A DNA stretch of 64,000 nucleotides, from contig OZ024790.1 in the NCBI GenBank assembly GCA_964017065.1, positions 4,980,458 to 5,044,457 on the forward strand, in the 5' to 3' direction. Below, piece after piece: positions 1 through 13,000 of the stretch. The translations under genes and the position numbers were made by a program. Under the pieces are notes generated by a model, which searched no databases, was not told where the DNA came from, and was given only the letters and a program-made list of their open reading frames with translations. The DNA is from Haliclona indistincta. Lineage: Eukaryota; Porifera; Demospongiae; Haplosclerida; Chalinidae. Numbering within the stretch: position 1 is the first letter of the stretch; each line of letters starts with the position of its first letter.

Positions 1-309
1 GAAGCAACCAAATTATGACCTTAGTTTAGTGGAGGTCAAACTTGTAATTGAAGGTAGACTAAGTGCATATGACGTGTCTGTGTTTAATAATAATGATAAT
101 AATTTATCTGTAATTATGCAGGAGCATTTGACAGCAATTTATACAGGGAAAAGCAGTCTGACAAAGGGACCTCGTTATGAGCCACAGTAGCACCACAGCC
201 AAAAAACTCCAGCAACTGAAGGCAGGGGCAATTATAACGGTCTGACATCGGACATTTGTCTCGGCGTTCATTCATAGCGGCCGCCCATTTGTATTGGTGA
301 GCGGACATA

Positions 310-622
310 ATGGCCGGTCCAAAACGTGCAGTTTATTTAGTCTCTTCCAGTGGCAGTAAAGCCGCCAAGCGACAGGTTACTAACTCTAAATTCGAAAAGT
401 AGGCAGTTCGATCGCGAGTATCAGACACTCTCATGGTTACGTTGCAATCTCAATCGCGACAAAGTCCACGTGGCTACGTTATGGTGCGAGGTCTGTAAGA
501 AGCACGAGCGCTCTGTTGAGTCTGTTCAATCTCTGAAGAACTTCTCTAGAGCCTGGATTACTGGATCCACCAAGCAGAAGGTCAGCAACGTTGTCGACCA
601 TGCCATCAGCAAAGTTCACTAG
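310..622 (+). pseudogene. N-terminal fragment of a hAT-like / C17orf113-type zinc-finger transposase gene
   Basis: Seen: an ATG at 310 opens a lysine-rich start (MAGPKRAVY...), which runs into a stop near 400. The frame then shifts to one coding a W-L-R-C-N segment, a C-x2-C pair in LWCEVCKKHE, and FSRAWITGSTKQKVSNVVDH. A TAG at 620-622 replaces what is probably a lysine codon. Known: this arrangement is the N-terminal zinc-finger region of hAT-like genes such as C17orf113, common as repeats in invertebrates. No hAT catalytic or dimerisation region follows, so this is a 5' fragment with one frameshift and one nonsense change. It could instead be one exon of a domesticated gene, but the damage argues against that. 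Confidence 0.55.
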
Positions 623-1424
623 GCATCTATCGCGCGAGAATCAGTTTCATATTCAATTTTGTACTCAATAAAAGTAATGATAATGTCTGTTCAAATAATG
701 TACATGTCAGTGCAAAAATTGTTTTGTTCTGACAAGTTGTCAGGACAGTTTGAAAAATTATAATTGCCCCTGGAAGGAGCCCTGTAAGAGGAGGTAGGCA
801 TATTATATGCACAGTAAATGTAACAAGATTTTTATATACTTTTATTCATAATAGTTGCGTGAGTTGGATTATGACCTCATGTCATTTGTGGAAGCACTGA
901 AAATATAAAATATGAATTAAACACTACTATTTCGTTTAGCTCTTGATGTGCTGTTTGAAGGTTGGTACAGTATGATTTGAGTACTAAACATTTCCTTTCA
1001 CTCCAGGTAATGACTCTAGCCTTGACACGCAAGAATCCAAATATTTCAATAGAAGATGTAATAATTATATTAATAATTATAGTGAAATTGACAAAAAGTG
1101 TGCACAAATTAACACACAGTACGACAGTAGTATAAGGCCTAATATTAGCTTGTTGAAAGAGACATGTAAGCACCGTACACACGTTACAGATGCTATAGAG
1201 AATCCAAGAAAGTGGATAGTTGTTCTAGCTACTGTGGAGAGATTATCACAGAGAATTGATACTGTCTATAAGTAGGACTGATGCAGAACACGGCACAGTG
1301 GGATACGAAATTCCCCCAGGGATACACAATTGACTAGTGAATACTGTATCCAGGATACACCATTCATGGGAAATAATGTATCTGGGATACTTGATTCACT
1401 GGGATACACAATTCACTATCACAC
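623..1424. other. Intergenic, no gene seen; short repeat at its right end
   Basis: No coding-like frame was found. At about 1300-1425 a motif of the type GGGATACACAATTCACT recurs four or five times in imperfect form, forming a short degenerate tandem repeat. Confidence 0.4.
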
Positions 1425-1902
1425 TGGCACACTGAGGAATTTCCCATTTATCTAAAAATACTTCAACTTATCACCAACAGGAAATTTGATGTACTTTGGC
1501 AACAATACTGTTACTATGGCCCTACATGTGTCCTGCACTATAACACACAATGCATTTCGACAAATGAGAACAGTTCTGCACTCACAAGGACTAGCAATAA
1601 TCTATAAAGTAATTGCCACTCGTTGACGAACAGACACTGCCTTCCTGAAATGTGTATCTTTAATTCCTACCAACAGTGCCCTTTAGCTGGTCACAAATAT
1701 ACAGGAATGTCTCTCGACTAACCCTAAAGTTTTCAATCCAATCACGAGGAGAGAAAGACCCACATACAATGTCTTCCCAACACGTGGACGACTGCCTGAA
1801 ACTGGTCAATTTCTGTAGGCGGTGAAACCTGCAAACAGTCTTTTCAAATATTTGCCATGTCTTGAAAAGAAGACATACAGGCGGCTTCAAAAGCGATAGC
1901 AA
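1425..1902 (-). pseudogene. PIF/Harbinger-type transposase (HARBI1-like) fragment
   Basis: Seen: the 80-codon minus frame at 1660-1902 contains CWEDIVCGSFSPRDWIENF and RVSRETFLYICDQLKG, the N-terminal helical region of Harbinger nucleases. After a frameshift near 1660 the similarity continues with FRKAVSVRQRVAITL, then ASPCECRT, PKYIKFPVGD and a final EIPQCAS segment near 1430. Those pieces keep family order but lie in changing frames with stops between them. The catalytic DDE core is absent. Known: in HARBI1-like proteins this region precedes the DDE_Tnp_4 domain. The copy is dead. Confidence 0.7.
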
Positions 1903-2079
1903 AGATGGAATGGGCGTTCGATGCGCAGCAAAGACATTTGGCGTTCCCTATAGCACTCTAAGAGACCATTCTTCTGGTTAGCAAATTAATTTTAGTTTAC
2001 ACTGGTTTACACAAAGTGTAGTGTTATCATAACTTCAATTAGGAAAAGTACACAAAGTGGGTGCAGGGCAACAATCCTG

Positions 2080-3710
2080 ACACCAGCTAAAGAACATGAG
2101 ATTATGGTATCTTGCCAGGTACTTCAAGAGTTGGGTATGGTCTCACAAGAGAGATAGTGTCAGATGTAGTTTATAGCTACCTAAAAGAGAATTGCATCCA
2201 ATCACCCTTTAAAAATGGGATCCCTGGTCCAGACAAGTGGAGAAGGTCCGTGAGGAGGTGACCCACACTCACCGAGCGAAAGCCTCAACATCTTTCAACG
2301 AAACAAGCTGCAGCTGGTAGTGAAGAAACGTTGCAAGGTTGGCTTGAAGCAGTAAAGAGTTTTTCATCAACGTGGGTCTAATGAAGAGTGGTCGCATAGT
2401 TGTCGATTTTGCAGATCGTATATGGAATGCAGACGAAACTGGCTAATGTCTTGGGTCGTCAAGTAAGAAAATTCTAGCAAAAAGAGGTGATCGTAGTGTG
2501 CATGAAGTGAGTGGAGCATCAGATCATCAGTTCATTACGGTAAACGCATGTGGAAGTACAGCTGGTGTCAGGCTTCCTTCATTTATCCTCTACAAAGGAA
2601 AAAATTTGTATGACACATGAACTAATGGTGGGCCAGCAGGTTCAGGATATAGTGTCAGTCCATCTGGGTGGATGGAGGAAGTCAACTACCTCAAATGGTT
2701 CAAGGCACAGTATTATCCTGCTGTGAAACACTTGCTAAAAGTCGACCAATCCTCTTGTGGCCAAATGGCCATTTTTCATATGCCGGCATAGACCTTATCA
2801 TGAAGGCACGGTCATGCACTAGGTATCCATATCTTTCGTCTCCCTCCAAACACCACCCATCTTTTGCAGCCGCTAGATATCGGTGTACTTGAGCCCATGA
2901 AGCAGCACTGGAGTATAACTCTTAACCTTTAAGCCCTAATGACGCCATTTGGTGTCATACATACTCAGACACCATAACTTTATCCAAAAGTGCTAAAATA
3001 TTCTGAAATTAAGCTAACCGTAAAAAATCCAGTGGCTTTCAGCACACCCTCTGCGCTAAATGTATTGGCGCCCAGAATTTCTATGGCTTCAATGCAAATT
3101 TCAAAATATTAAAAAATGGCTGCCAGGAAAATGTGAACATTTTACGGCTCAAGGACGCTCGGAAAGCACATTGTCCTACATTCTCCATGTCTGGGCTACA
3201 TTTTGCACTCACCGAAACCACTGCTATTTGTATGTACTTTTCAGTAGCCAGCTCCAAAGTACTAACTTTGAGCAAAATTTGACGAGGTCGCTGCACTTTA
3301 TTGGCTTCACTTCCGAAGTGAGAGGAGCATCTTGATTGACTTGAGTGTGAGCAATTGCAGCTACTCACTGGCAAAAAAGGACGCTAATTTGAGACCAGTA
3401 CTAGCGCAAAGGACACGAGATATTTGCGAGAGAATCGGTCAGCATTACGAGGTTAAAGTTCCAGCAATATTAACAAGGGTTAAGCGGTACAAGATCAAGA
3501 AACTTGCTCACAATGTTACCAAGAAGTACTTCCCTGAGCTAATCAAACAGCTTTGAGAAAGCTCATTCACACCAGAACACGTACAGTCAGCTTTTCGGGC
3601 AGCAGGTCTAATCCACATGTCAAGAAAGCAGCTCAGCTGCTCCATCTCTTCCAACACTTGAAGATGCTCCATCTCTTCCAACACCGAGTACATGTACTAG
3701 CCAGAGTGAA
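2080..3710 (+). pseudogene. pogo/Tigger (jerky-like) DDE transposase pseudogene, interrupted by a nested element
   Basis: Seen: across three frames the family order is preserved. A DNA-binding region (ELGYGLTREIVSDVV) comes first, followed by GIPGPDKW, LSERKPQHLSTKQAA, the first catalytic Asp in WNADETG, KKILAKRGDRSVHEVSGASD, and PSFILYKGKNLY. The block around 2760 reads PNGHFSYAGIDL where the family usually has DGHHSH, so the second catalytic Asp appears to be Asn. PPNTTHLLQPLDIGVLEPMKQHW ends at about 2925. A repeat element occupies 2926-3484, after which coding similarity resumes (KLAHNVTKKYFPELIKQL, then FRAAGL). Known: pogo-like transposases of the Tc1/mariner superfamily carry these blocks. 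Many stops and frameshifts make it inactive. Confidence 0.8.
2926..3484. mobile_element. Small inverted-repeat element nested in the pogo-like pseudogene (TTAACCCTTTAAGCCC family)
   Basis: The left end begins CTTAACCTTTAAGCCC and the right end finishes with AAGGGTTAAG, so the termini are imperfect inverted repeats. The transposase reading resumes directly after the right end. A second copy lies at about 21432-21833 (shared internal block TTGACGAGGTCGCTGCACTTT), and a related end occurs at 23940-23955. No coding capacity; a non-autonomous DNA element. Confidence 0.65.
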
Positions 3711-3836
3711 ACACCCTTAAGGGGGTGGTTGCCCGTTTGCCTAATTAAATATTCATATTAATACTGAATCATAGTGTGGAGACAAAAAGAGATATAAAGC
3801 TAAGACAAGTTGTATTGAATGCACCATCGACTAATC

Positions 3837-4458
3837 TATGTATAAATTAGAGTATAGCTCAATGTTATTGACCAATCAGATTTATTATATCCGAGGATCT
3901 ATTTGCTGTAGAAACCATCCGCGAACGGATAGAGTCCATCCGCGAACAGATAGAGTCCTTCCGCAAACAGATAGACCACAGTTTCTTAGTGAGAGTAAGC
4001 CATAAAAATTGTTATTACAAGAACACGTGATGTGAGACTTGTACACGTGTGAGCGTGAGTGAGTTCTAGAAATAAACTTCTTGTTGCGTCAAAAAGCCAG
4101 TAGAAGACGCGAAAGCGATGGCGAAAGGACGGTAAGAGACGAGACAGAGTACCAGCAAGGTGTAACAAGACATGGAAAACCGTTTAGCGACGTACTCTAG
4201 CTAAACTCGCCAGTGTTTTCCCATCGCTGAAGTATGGCCGTGTTCTTCACAAAACATTTGCGCAGCGTCGAAAATTCCTTGTTGGATAGCAACGGTTGCT
4301 ATACTCTAAGCCGGTTAGAGACCTCGGCCAACGGGATCTACGCGGTATAGAAACCCTCGCGTCGCCATAGAACCTTCGCGCTATGCGCTCGGGTTCTATA
4401 TGGCTTCCTCGGGTTTCTATACCGCATAGATCCCTTGGCCTCGGTCTCTAACCTATAC
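3837..4458. mobile_element. Fold-back element, copy 1
   Basis: The left end (TATGTATAAATTAGAGTATAG) is echoed in inverse at the right end (CTCTAACCTATACATA). The right part, 4313-4453, is a long hairpin: GGTTAGAGACCTCGGCCAAC with ACGCGGTATAGAAACC pairs with GGTTTCTATACCGCAT and CTTGGCCTCGGTCTCTAACC. The loop contains three short repeats of TAGAACC/TTCGCG type, and near 3910-3975 CATCCGCGAACGGATAGAGT recurs three times. A diverged second copy lies at 30262-31014. Non-coding. Confidence 0.6.
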
Positions 4459-4718
4459 ATAGTCCAGGCCAACAACTGCTACAGTAAAATAAGCCGGAAT
4501 TAGGCCAAAACCAATCGCTATATAACTCGGTTTTTCTGCACCAAATTTTGTGACGAGCATGCTAAGGCAAGAAGCAAAGTATATACTCACCAAACTTTGC
4601 TTAAGGATAAACTCTAGGGTGGGATCATAATTGGAAACAATAGCAGCATCCTATTTCCGATTAAATTGCTGAAGGAAGACGCTAAAACATGCCAGTTTAG
4701 CCGTTTTCAGGGAATTTT

Positions 4719-5353
4719 TTGGATCACTGCAAGAACTCTATCAACCAGTTTAATTCCACAGGCCAAGCGATGAAGATAACGAACATTAAGAAGAGTGCGG
4801 TGTATGAGCTCTGCCAGGTACGAAAGTCTAGGGGTACTCCTTGGAGAGACTTCTATGAGTTGATGAGAGCAGTGTGTGATGAATCGTTAACAGTCTCATT
4901 TGAAAGTTTTAAAGTTATGGTTGGTGGGCTAGAAAAGAGAAGTTTACTATTGCAAAGAGAAACTGTTCAAAGACCGAGCAAGGTATTATGTGACAGCTGG
5001 CTTTGCAAATGTTACGAGAGAAAATTTTTGCGAAAAGGAAAAATTGACAGAGGAAATCATTATGGCAGGATGAATCTCAAGTGACTAGTGGCGTTGACAA
5101 ACTGAGTTCTACTTCTGAGAAGCTGAAGGCTCTAAAATGTCAACTGGATTTTAAGGTTCTAGAGCATGCTGGTCCAAAAGAAGTCTTCTTTATGTCGACC
5201 AAGAATGATCAAAAGAAACTCACTGTAGATATAAGTTGCAAGCAATCTGTCTGCTCTGTTTTCACCAGCACACATGGCAGTAGTAAGCTCATCACCTTTT
5301 ATTGCGCTACCCAAGAAAGTTTGGTGAGGAGACGAATCTGCAAAAAGTGGTGA
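4719..5353 (+). other. Two adjoining unrecognised open frames
   Basis: A 121-codon frame (4719-5084) and a 90-codon frame (5081-5353) overlap by four bases in different frames. The first contains VRKSRGTPWRDFYELMRAVC and a basic C-terminus; the second contains EVFFMSTKNDQKKLTVDIS. I do not recognise either family. The overlap could mark one frameshifted gene or a piece of a transposon gene, and there is no clear splice model. Confidence 0.25.
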
Positions 5354-5479
5354 GAAAGTGACGGAACAGTGAACATTTGTACTATGGTATAATTTTGAGT
5401 TTAGTTCCAGGTACCACATGTTGGTGTCATTATGATGGAGAAGACACAGTTTTTTGTCACTGAACTTCTTTATAGATAT

Positions 5480-5590
5480 TATCATTGCCGATCGGCAATG
5501 ATATATAGAAATGACCTTGAACTAAGATGGCGGCTATACTCATGTGTGAAAATGAGTTATCGCACATATCTCTACTGTTACACATTTCTA
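5480..5590 (+). repeat. Palindrome-ended element, copy 1
   Basis: A perfect 24-bp palindrome at 5480-5503 (half-site TATCATTGCCGA) is followed by a conserved tract, AAGATGGCGGCTA, then GTGTGAAAATGAGTTATC. The same order occurs at 38655-38760, inverted at 8970-9008 (palindrome part) and inverted at about 20600-20680 (tract part). It is a short interspersed non-coding repeat. Confidence 0.6.
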
Positions 5591-7020
5591 CTGCATTTTA
5601 ACTATCTTTAAGTGAATCTGTAGTGTAAGCACTTGTAGGAAGTCTATGAAAGTCGCCGGGACTGCTTACTTGACGACAAAAATCAAAATGGCGACTCTCA
5701 GAGAGCCGTTGCAGATCTTCGCTGTTTTAGCGTTTCTCGAGATTCCAGACATCTAGGATTGATCAGACGATTGTTCTGAGCATGAAAATACCTTTGGCGA
5801 AGCTGTAAGATGTTTCTAAAGTGGTAAACTGAAATCGCCGTCCACACGAATTGTTCTCTTTCAGTAAGCTTAGCGCTGTCCTGAGTGAACGAATCACTAC
5901 CAAACCTTCACTATCGCATGTGTATATATCTGGGGTAGTGCACTTACTACTTAGATTACTTATATAGGCATCAAACACTACCAGAAGCGAGTAATCCTTG
6001 AAAAACATGGCTTTTTGACCGTTTTGGACTGCAGACGCCATTAAGTAACCCTCTTGCTGCTGCTGCTGATTATTGACTCCGCCCACATCAGTTTCAGCAA
6101 CAGCTTCGCTTTGTCTCTGCCCTCAAGGGGTGGTCACTCCAATTGGTCCTGTACTCACATCTGAAACCGCGGTCAAGAATTTTGACCGACCAAATTGGAC
6201 CTTGACCGCTTGACCCCGATTTTAAATACTTGACCCTTGACCGTAAGGCATCAAACAAAGTTGACCGTTTACCAGTCAGATACGATCAGCTCATTCCTGG
6301 CCTTGGCCAATACTACTCCAAGATCGACAGTCTTGAGAGCATCAAGGTCATCCTGAATTACAATACTATGAGTTTGATGTGGACGATGCTTATACCTCTG
6401 CTTGTGGTGCTGTGCGTTTGCGCGAGTGCCGACTGCCGGCTTCCAACATCACTAATTCTTTTCTGCACCTCTCCATGCGTACAGATCTTCTCTTAACTTA
6501 GCTGCAGGGATATCTTACGTTGCGCAACGGCGGGAAAAAGATCGAGCAACTCAGGTAGCTGTGTTTAGGAGGACGCAGTCCGATGAAGTAGTTGACAGTT
6601 TAAATAAGCTAGAGGTAACTGTGTTTGGAGGACGCAGTCTGATGAAGTAATTTATGGTTGTAAAAGTATTGGATTTCGAAGAGGATTCCGCATTTGTTGC
6701 AGGTCATCGCAGCAAGCCGCTGATGTATTGATTGATCGGACTGAGTATTGATCTGCCTATTTTAGGCTACACCATATATTGTATACGGCAGGATTGGGTT
6801 TGCTCCATGCGCCAATTGTAGTTATGCGCGTACGTGCATATAATTTTATTCATCATTCATGTATGAATAATGTACACTCCAGATACAGCTCAGGCTCTCC
6901 CCAATTAGCATAGCATAAAGTGTGTCTGGTACTGTATTTAGATAATCATAATCATCATCATAGGCTATACAGTATACATGCGACTCATATATGACACAAT
7001 CCAATTTCACAATATTATTC
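5591..7020. other. Intergenic; tandem pair of ~60-bp repeats at 6553-6655
   Basis: No convincing gene. A 22-codon frame with a good ATG context (AAAATGGCGACT, 5688-5756) and a minus frame at 5763-6086 with a five-glutamine run are not recognisable. At 6110-6240 TTGACC/GGTCAA motifs are unusually frequent. At 6553-6595 and 6613-6655 a block containing GTGTTTAGGAGGACGCAGTC and GATGAAGTA is repeated at about 60-bp spacing. Confidence 0.35.
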
Positions 7021-7023
7021 AGC

Positions 7024-10000
7024 TCATGTGTTATTACTGTATGTTAATGCATAGTTATTATGTCTCACATTATCTGTGGCATTAACATTCTCAACCAGGT
7101 ACTTCATAATGTCTTCCTTGCCGTATCGAGCAGCCCACATAAGAGCTGTCTGTCCATGCTGCACAATAGAAGATTGAGATTCTCTATTAAGAGCTTGTAC
7201 ATACATAATGCATAACTGTAAAATAATAACCAGTTAAACATAGTACATAACACAGTACCAGTATGTTGTCAAATCAAATCACGTTGATAGGAAGCTTAGG
7301 CCAGCAAAGTAGTCATCTAATTTTAAAACGATATTGCTCTAATTTGCATTAAGCTGTGAAAGTAATATTGACCCTGTCTTTTAGCCTGAATCTGTGCATT
7401 TGACCAAGAGATTGTTACCCGTGCAGGAGGGTTATGTGTTTGAGTTTGTCTGGCGTACGTATATATATGTGTCATTAAAAAACACACCTGTTCGCATCTT
7501 ACTGCTCAAAAATCTTCACGAAAACACTCTCTGCAGCTTCTTCACTGAATCTATAGTCCTGTGACGTTTTAGACGTAGATGTTTTAAGTGCTGGCAAGCC
7601 TTGCTTGAGCGGCTAATACATGGCTTTCTAAAGCTACGTGTCAGTTTCCGGCATTGTGGGTGTGTCACCCAACCTCCTCTCCATCCATATCTACGTCCTG
7701 GCCTGCACTCAATCTCACGTGTGCCGTCATCTGGAGCCGTCTATGAACTGTTGCAGTAATGCTGGAGTTGTCAAGTGTAGATCTTAGCTCGGCGCACGGG
7801 TATGTGTTCATTAGAACTCAAGTCGTCTAAGTAACTACTGCGATCGCATTTTATATACACAAAATCAACTCAGCCTGCTAATGTACAAGCTTGCTGGCAT
7901 CAAAAGTGCAGCTAACCATACTCAAATAGACACTATAATAACTCTCACAAGAGCAAAAAAACAATTTTTGCATACCTGTAATGCATGTTTGACTGCTTTT
8001 AATGTCAAGAGCCAAGAGGGGCTAGGAGATCTACTGATCTACTAATGCAAGGTTTTAATGCCCACAGTACGCAGCCTGTATCCATAGTTTTTGGCCTACC
8101 ATCCCACCCCACCATAATTATCTACCCTATTTCACCAAAAACAAATCAATTTTGCCGGCAATGTCAAACTTAGCAACAGAACTATTGTTGCCCTGGGTAA
8201 ATCAGTTCCTGTGGTACTGCCCAGGAATTGATTACCTATTTATACCCGTGTGCGTCTATTTACGCATCGCTGTGCATAGCCAACGCACATGTTAGGCATA
8301 AATCAACACATCCGTACGCAAATAAGAGTAAAAACGCATCCGTAATTTTGCATCTTTTTGTGCCAAAAGAACGTATATACACGTAGCTTTCCACCCCGGG
8401 TGAATGTATACCATCTTTGCACCAAAATTGTTTTTGCTATGGGTGTCACTCAAACAGTTCAATGACAAGCATGGCAGGTTGTTTCTCACTACTCAGTTCT
8501 ATCTTGTCTACATGCTCATTGTAGTGCACACAGGCTCAAAAACAGGTTTCCATAGCTCGTACACTGGTTTCTATCATTAATTTTGGTAGAGTGAAACCTC
8601 TTCTGGATTCCTACACATTCTATAAACTATAATGAAAGAACATAATGGTATTCAGGTGTAATATTTTTATCCTAGCTAGGCTCTTTGACTCTCTACTAGG
8701 ACTAGTATGCCGCTCTACTAGAGCTAGTATGCCGCTCTACTAGAGCTAGTATGCCGCTCTACTAGGGCTAGTATGCCGCTCTACTAGAGCTAGTATGCCG
8801 CTCTACTAGAGCTACATGTAGTATGCCGCTCTACTAGAGCTAGTATGCCGCTCTACTAGAGCTACATGTAGTATGCCGCTCTACTAGAGCTAGTATGCCG
8901 CTCTACTAGCTGGATCTCTAATAAGCTATTCCTAGAAGTGTATTACTGTGTAAAAATAGAAAATAATTCGAGGTCATCCCTACATATCATTGCCGATCGG
9001 CAATGATAATAATTGGGCCACAAGGCCACAACCGTAAGTCCACGCTTGGCTATACAGCTCGTACAAAACTGCCAGGAATTTTTGTCAACAAGCTGAGCGG
9101 TGGAAATATTTTGTGTTATCACCATTGCGCTTTGGAGGTTGTACGCTCCTTGGATTGATATGCTTCTGCTTATACTTACCGTGTAGTGGCTGACATCAAG
9201 TAAAGAAGGGCTGCAAACAGCAAAATTAATAAAATAATATCAATGTTAATTAGCACATAAGACCATTTTCGGACGGTGTTTTTGTAAAAGTTAAAACAGC
9301 GAAGCCGGCATGCGTGGTGGCAACTTGTAGCCACTGAATAGTAACCTGAATTTTGTGAGTGACTGGTCTGCCGCTTCTACGACCACGCTGGAATTCGTCT
9401 CCAAGTGACGTGTTCGAAAGTATCAATTATCGGATGATTGGACCTATTATCAGACATTTTTTCTGTCCTCGCAGCAACAGCACTTCATTTAGAGCTGCTA
9501 GCATACGCCTACCTATGTACTAATCGGTGGTGGACAGCAATATCTCTGAAAGCTTCTGGTCGTGAAGAAAGAGGTGCCAATTATGTGTGTGCAATTGGCG
9601 CCATCAATGATCGGACAGTTTCCCTGTATTAATTGCATTTATACTGTGCCTTATGGCATAAAAATACTGTACTAACGTGAGCTGTGTATAACCGAGTCTG
9701 GAGCCCTGTTTATATACAGCTCATGTTAGTACAGTATTCTTATGCCATAAGGACCATATAAAATGCAATTAATACAGGGAAACTATCCGATCATTGATGG
9801 TGCCAATTGTACACACATTGCCACCTCTTTTTCCACTACCAGGGATATTGCTGCCCACCACCGGTTAGTACATAGGTAGGCGTATGCTAGCAGCACTAAA
9901 TGAAGCGTGTTGCTGCAAGGACAGAAAAAATCGTCCGATAATTGATACTTTCGAACACATCATTTAGAGGCGAATTCCAGCATGGTCGTAGAAGCGGCAG

Positions 10001-13000
10001 AGCAGTTACTCACAAAACCTAGGTTACTATTCAGTGGCTACAAGTTGCAACCACGCATGCTGCTTTCGCTGTTTTAACTTCTACAAAAACACCGTCCGAA
10101 AATACATGCCATCCAAAAATTGATTATCTACTCTACATGTACATGTATTGTCCTCATTGGTATAGCTAGACTACATCATAATTTAACGTTTACATTTGCT
10201 GTCATAATGGGGAATCTAAACCTGTCCACAGACTCACTATATCCTTGGCATCAGCTCCTCTTTTAGTAACCAGATACTTTACAGTTTCTTCCGTGCCTGG
10301 TCCTGTCCGATCACTTTGAACTGCCAACATTAGAGCAGTCAATCCATTCTGCACACGAGAGAGTGATTGATTATTAGCACCACAGATGCGAAATATCTGT
10401 AAGCTTCATGTACAAGCTTTGACAATTGTGTGACTTAACAATTCCAGAATTCAATCAAGCCAAATACCACAAATGGGCTAATTGGTGAGACCATACCATA
10501 TTTGAAATTCAATAATTTTTGTGGCCCAAGTCAAGTCACGCCTACCCAATACCGCCCACTTGGTTGCCAACTGATGGGGCAAAAGAGGCTAACATCTGCC
10601 AGTTTTAGTATAAACACAGCGTTTTCTGCAGCAGACAAGTGAATATGTCGTGTAAAAGCAGAAGAGATGCGCAACTGTAAAGTTCTTCGTGTTGCAGCAG
10701 CTGTCCAGGATGACTAAAACAGTCAGTAAGTTTGGACACTAATTTTTCCTACCGTTTTAGACATCCTGGAAAGCTACTGCAATGTAATTAAACTTTATCG
10801 ATGTACATCACTTTTACTTTACATACAATTTTCGCGTGTCTGCTGCTGAAAACATTGGGTTTCCAAACTACAAATTTGGCTCTTTTGCCCCATCTCTGGC
10901 ATCTGCAAGAGTGGTGTGTTTTGGAATTTATGACGGCACCAGGAGCGTACAAGTAGAAGGAGCGTACCACTGTGGATAACGAAATCTAAAGTCACTTGCA
11001 GCTCTGGCTGAACACTTGGCTGTTTTATCTAGAAACAGGCAGGATGAAGTGTGGATCAATGTATAGGTAGGAAATAGCGAGCCACAATGCGCAAAGAAAG
11101 GCCCAAGTTCCAAGTAGCAACTGCGCACGGCGGCAGACTCTAGAATTGATATTACTATAGCGAATACAGCAGTTGAACACTCCTTCCCCTTATACGCTCC
11201 TGACGACACAAATTAGCCCTTAGGTGGTCTATTATAATAAGTCATGTATATCTAGCTAAGATATCATTCATTTACTGTCTATGGGCTTGGTTCAGGATAA
11301 ACTGATTGGCTAGAGGTCATGTAGTTAGTATTAAAATGAAATAATCCTGTACACTATAACTCACTGTATCTGTATTATCAACTTGAGCTGCTGTCTCTTC
11401 AACCAAGTACTTCACAATCACTATCCTGCCTAACCTAGCAGCATGCATCAGAGCAGTCTGACCATGCTATAAAGAGAATAGACACATAGATGCATCACAA
11501 CACCGACGACAAGTAGAATAAAACCATTGACTCACATTGTCTCTGGAATCAACATGTGCTTCTGTATGCTTAACCATGTACTGAACAATGATTATGTAGC
11601 CGTACTGAGCAGCATTCATCAAAACTGTTCTTCCTCCCTGCAGTATTTATAAACGATGATAATATTTTTATTATGAACTCTCACTACTTGTATTACATGC
11701 ATTATATACGCTATAAAAATACAATAGATAATAATAATTAAAACACAGAATCCAAATCTAGTGTCAGTGAAGTTTTTACAACTGAACTGTGAAGTTAGTG
11801 CATATAAAGCGTGTCATATTGATTGATCAATTGCAAAGTTGAATTTACCTAGCCGATTTCACACACAACACACGCAGCAGAACATGGATGTACTGCACTT
11901 AGCTGAAAACTCACATAATCGGCCCAATTAGGATTAGCTCCATTTCTTATTGCACACTTGGTATCCTCTAGTCTACCAAGGCAACAAGCATCATTTAGCT
12001 CTTCATCCTATACACAAAAAAGACAATAAGCTGACATTGGAAATGCTATGTCCCAATATATTGAGGTATCTTAGCCGGGTTCTACTGTATAGTTTCTACA
12101 ATAATATAATTTCTATTATTTTCAGACCAACACATTATTTAGTAATAGTAACAACTAACATGCCTACTTGTAATACACAAAGCAATAACAAGAGAGCACT
12201 AGGTATACACCATGGCTACCTACCCATGGTTACCAAGGCGGAACACCAGTTTGGTCCCCTTATACTGCTCATGACATGCCTAAGCTTGAGGGTGTTCAAA
12301 AATTTGCTTTACGCATGGCGTCGGCTAGCTATCAGGACTTGCTTTTCGGTTTAGTCTTCTATCTATTGAGAGGAGGAGATATGAATCCAGATTAAATTTT
12401 CCTCTATAAGATCGTTCATGAATTGTGTTATTTTCCCTCTGGTATAATTTCTCATAGAGTTCATTATTTTTATAGTACCCGTTCGTCTCACTCACTTTCG
12501 CTATAGCAACCATTTGCCCACTCAAAGTATTTCCTTGTTCCTAGTACGATATCTGATTGGAATTCCCTCTCACCTGATATTACTCACTCTTCATCGTTAT
12601 CCTCCTTTAAATCTAGCTATTATAATACTTAGTTTTTTGTCTTTCTTTTTGGACACACTTGTTTTTTTCTTTGCTATTTTGTGTATTCCTTTGCTTATGA
12701 AAAAAACACAATGTACCTAAAGTTGGTTAATTTTACCACCTGAGGACATGAGGGTAGTAAAATTAACCATGCACCAAGGGAAAATTGCGTACTTGTGAGG
12801 TTAACTATTTTGTATCCCAGGATGTTCGAGAATGCTTCTTTTAAGGTTAGTAAATGGAGCACTTGAGATAATTAGAACCCCACCAGAGGCTAATGACGAC
12901 GCAAGCTATGTAGTGCTAAGTAAAGTGCTGACCACAAGGTGTGTCACAAGGGGGTGACCATGAGTAGGTAGCCATTGCTCTGTAGTGTATGCTTTTTTGA

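Noticed and set aside
5763..6086. Minus frame of 107 codons with a glutamine run
   Set aside because: No recognisable domain or splice context; glutamine run comes from a short CTG repeat.
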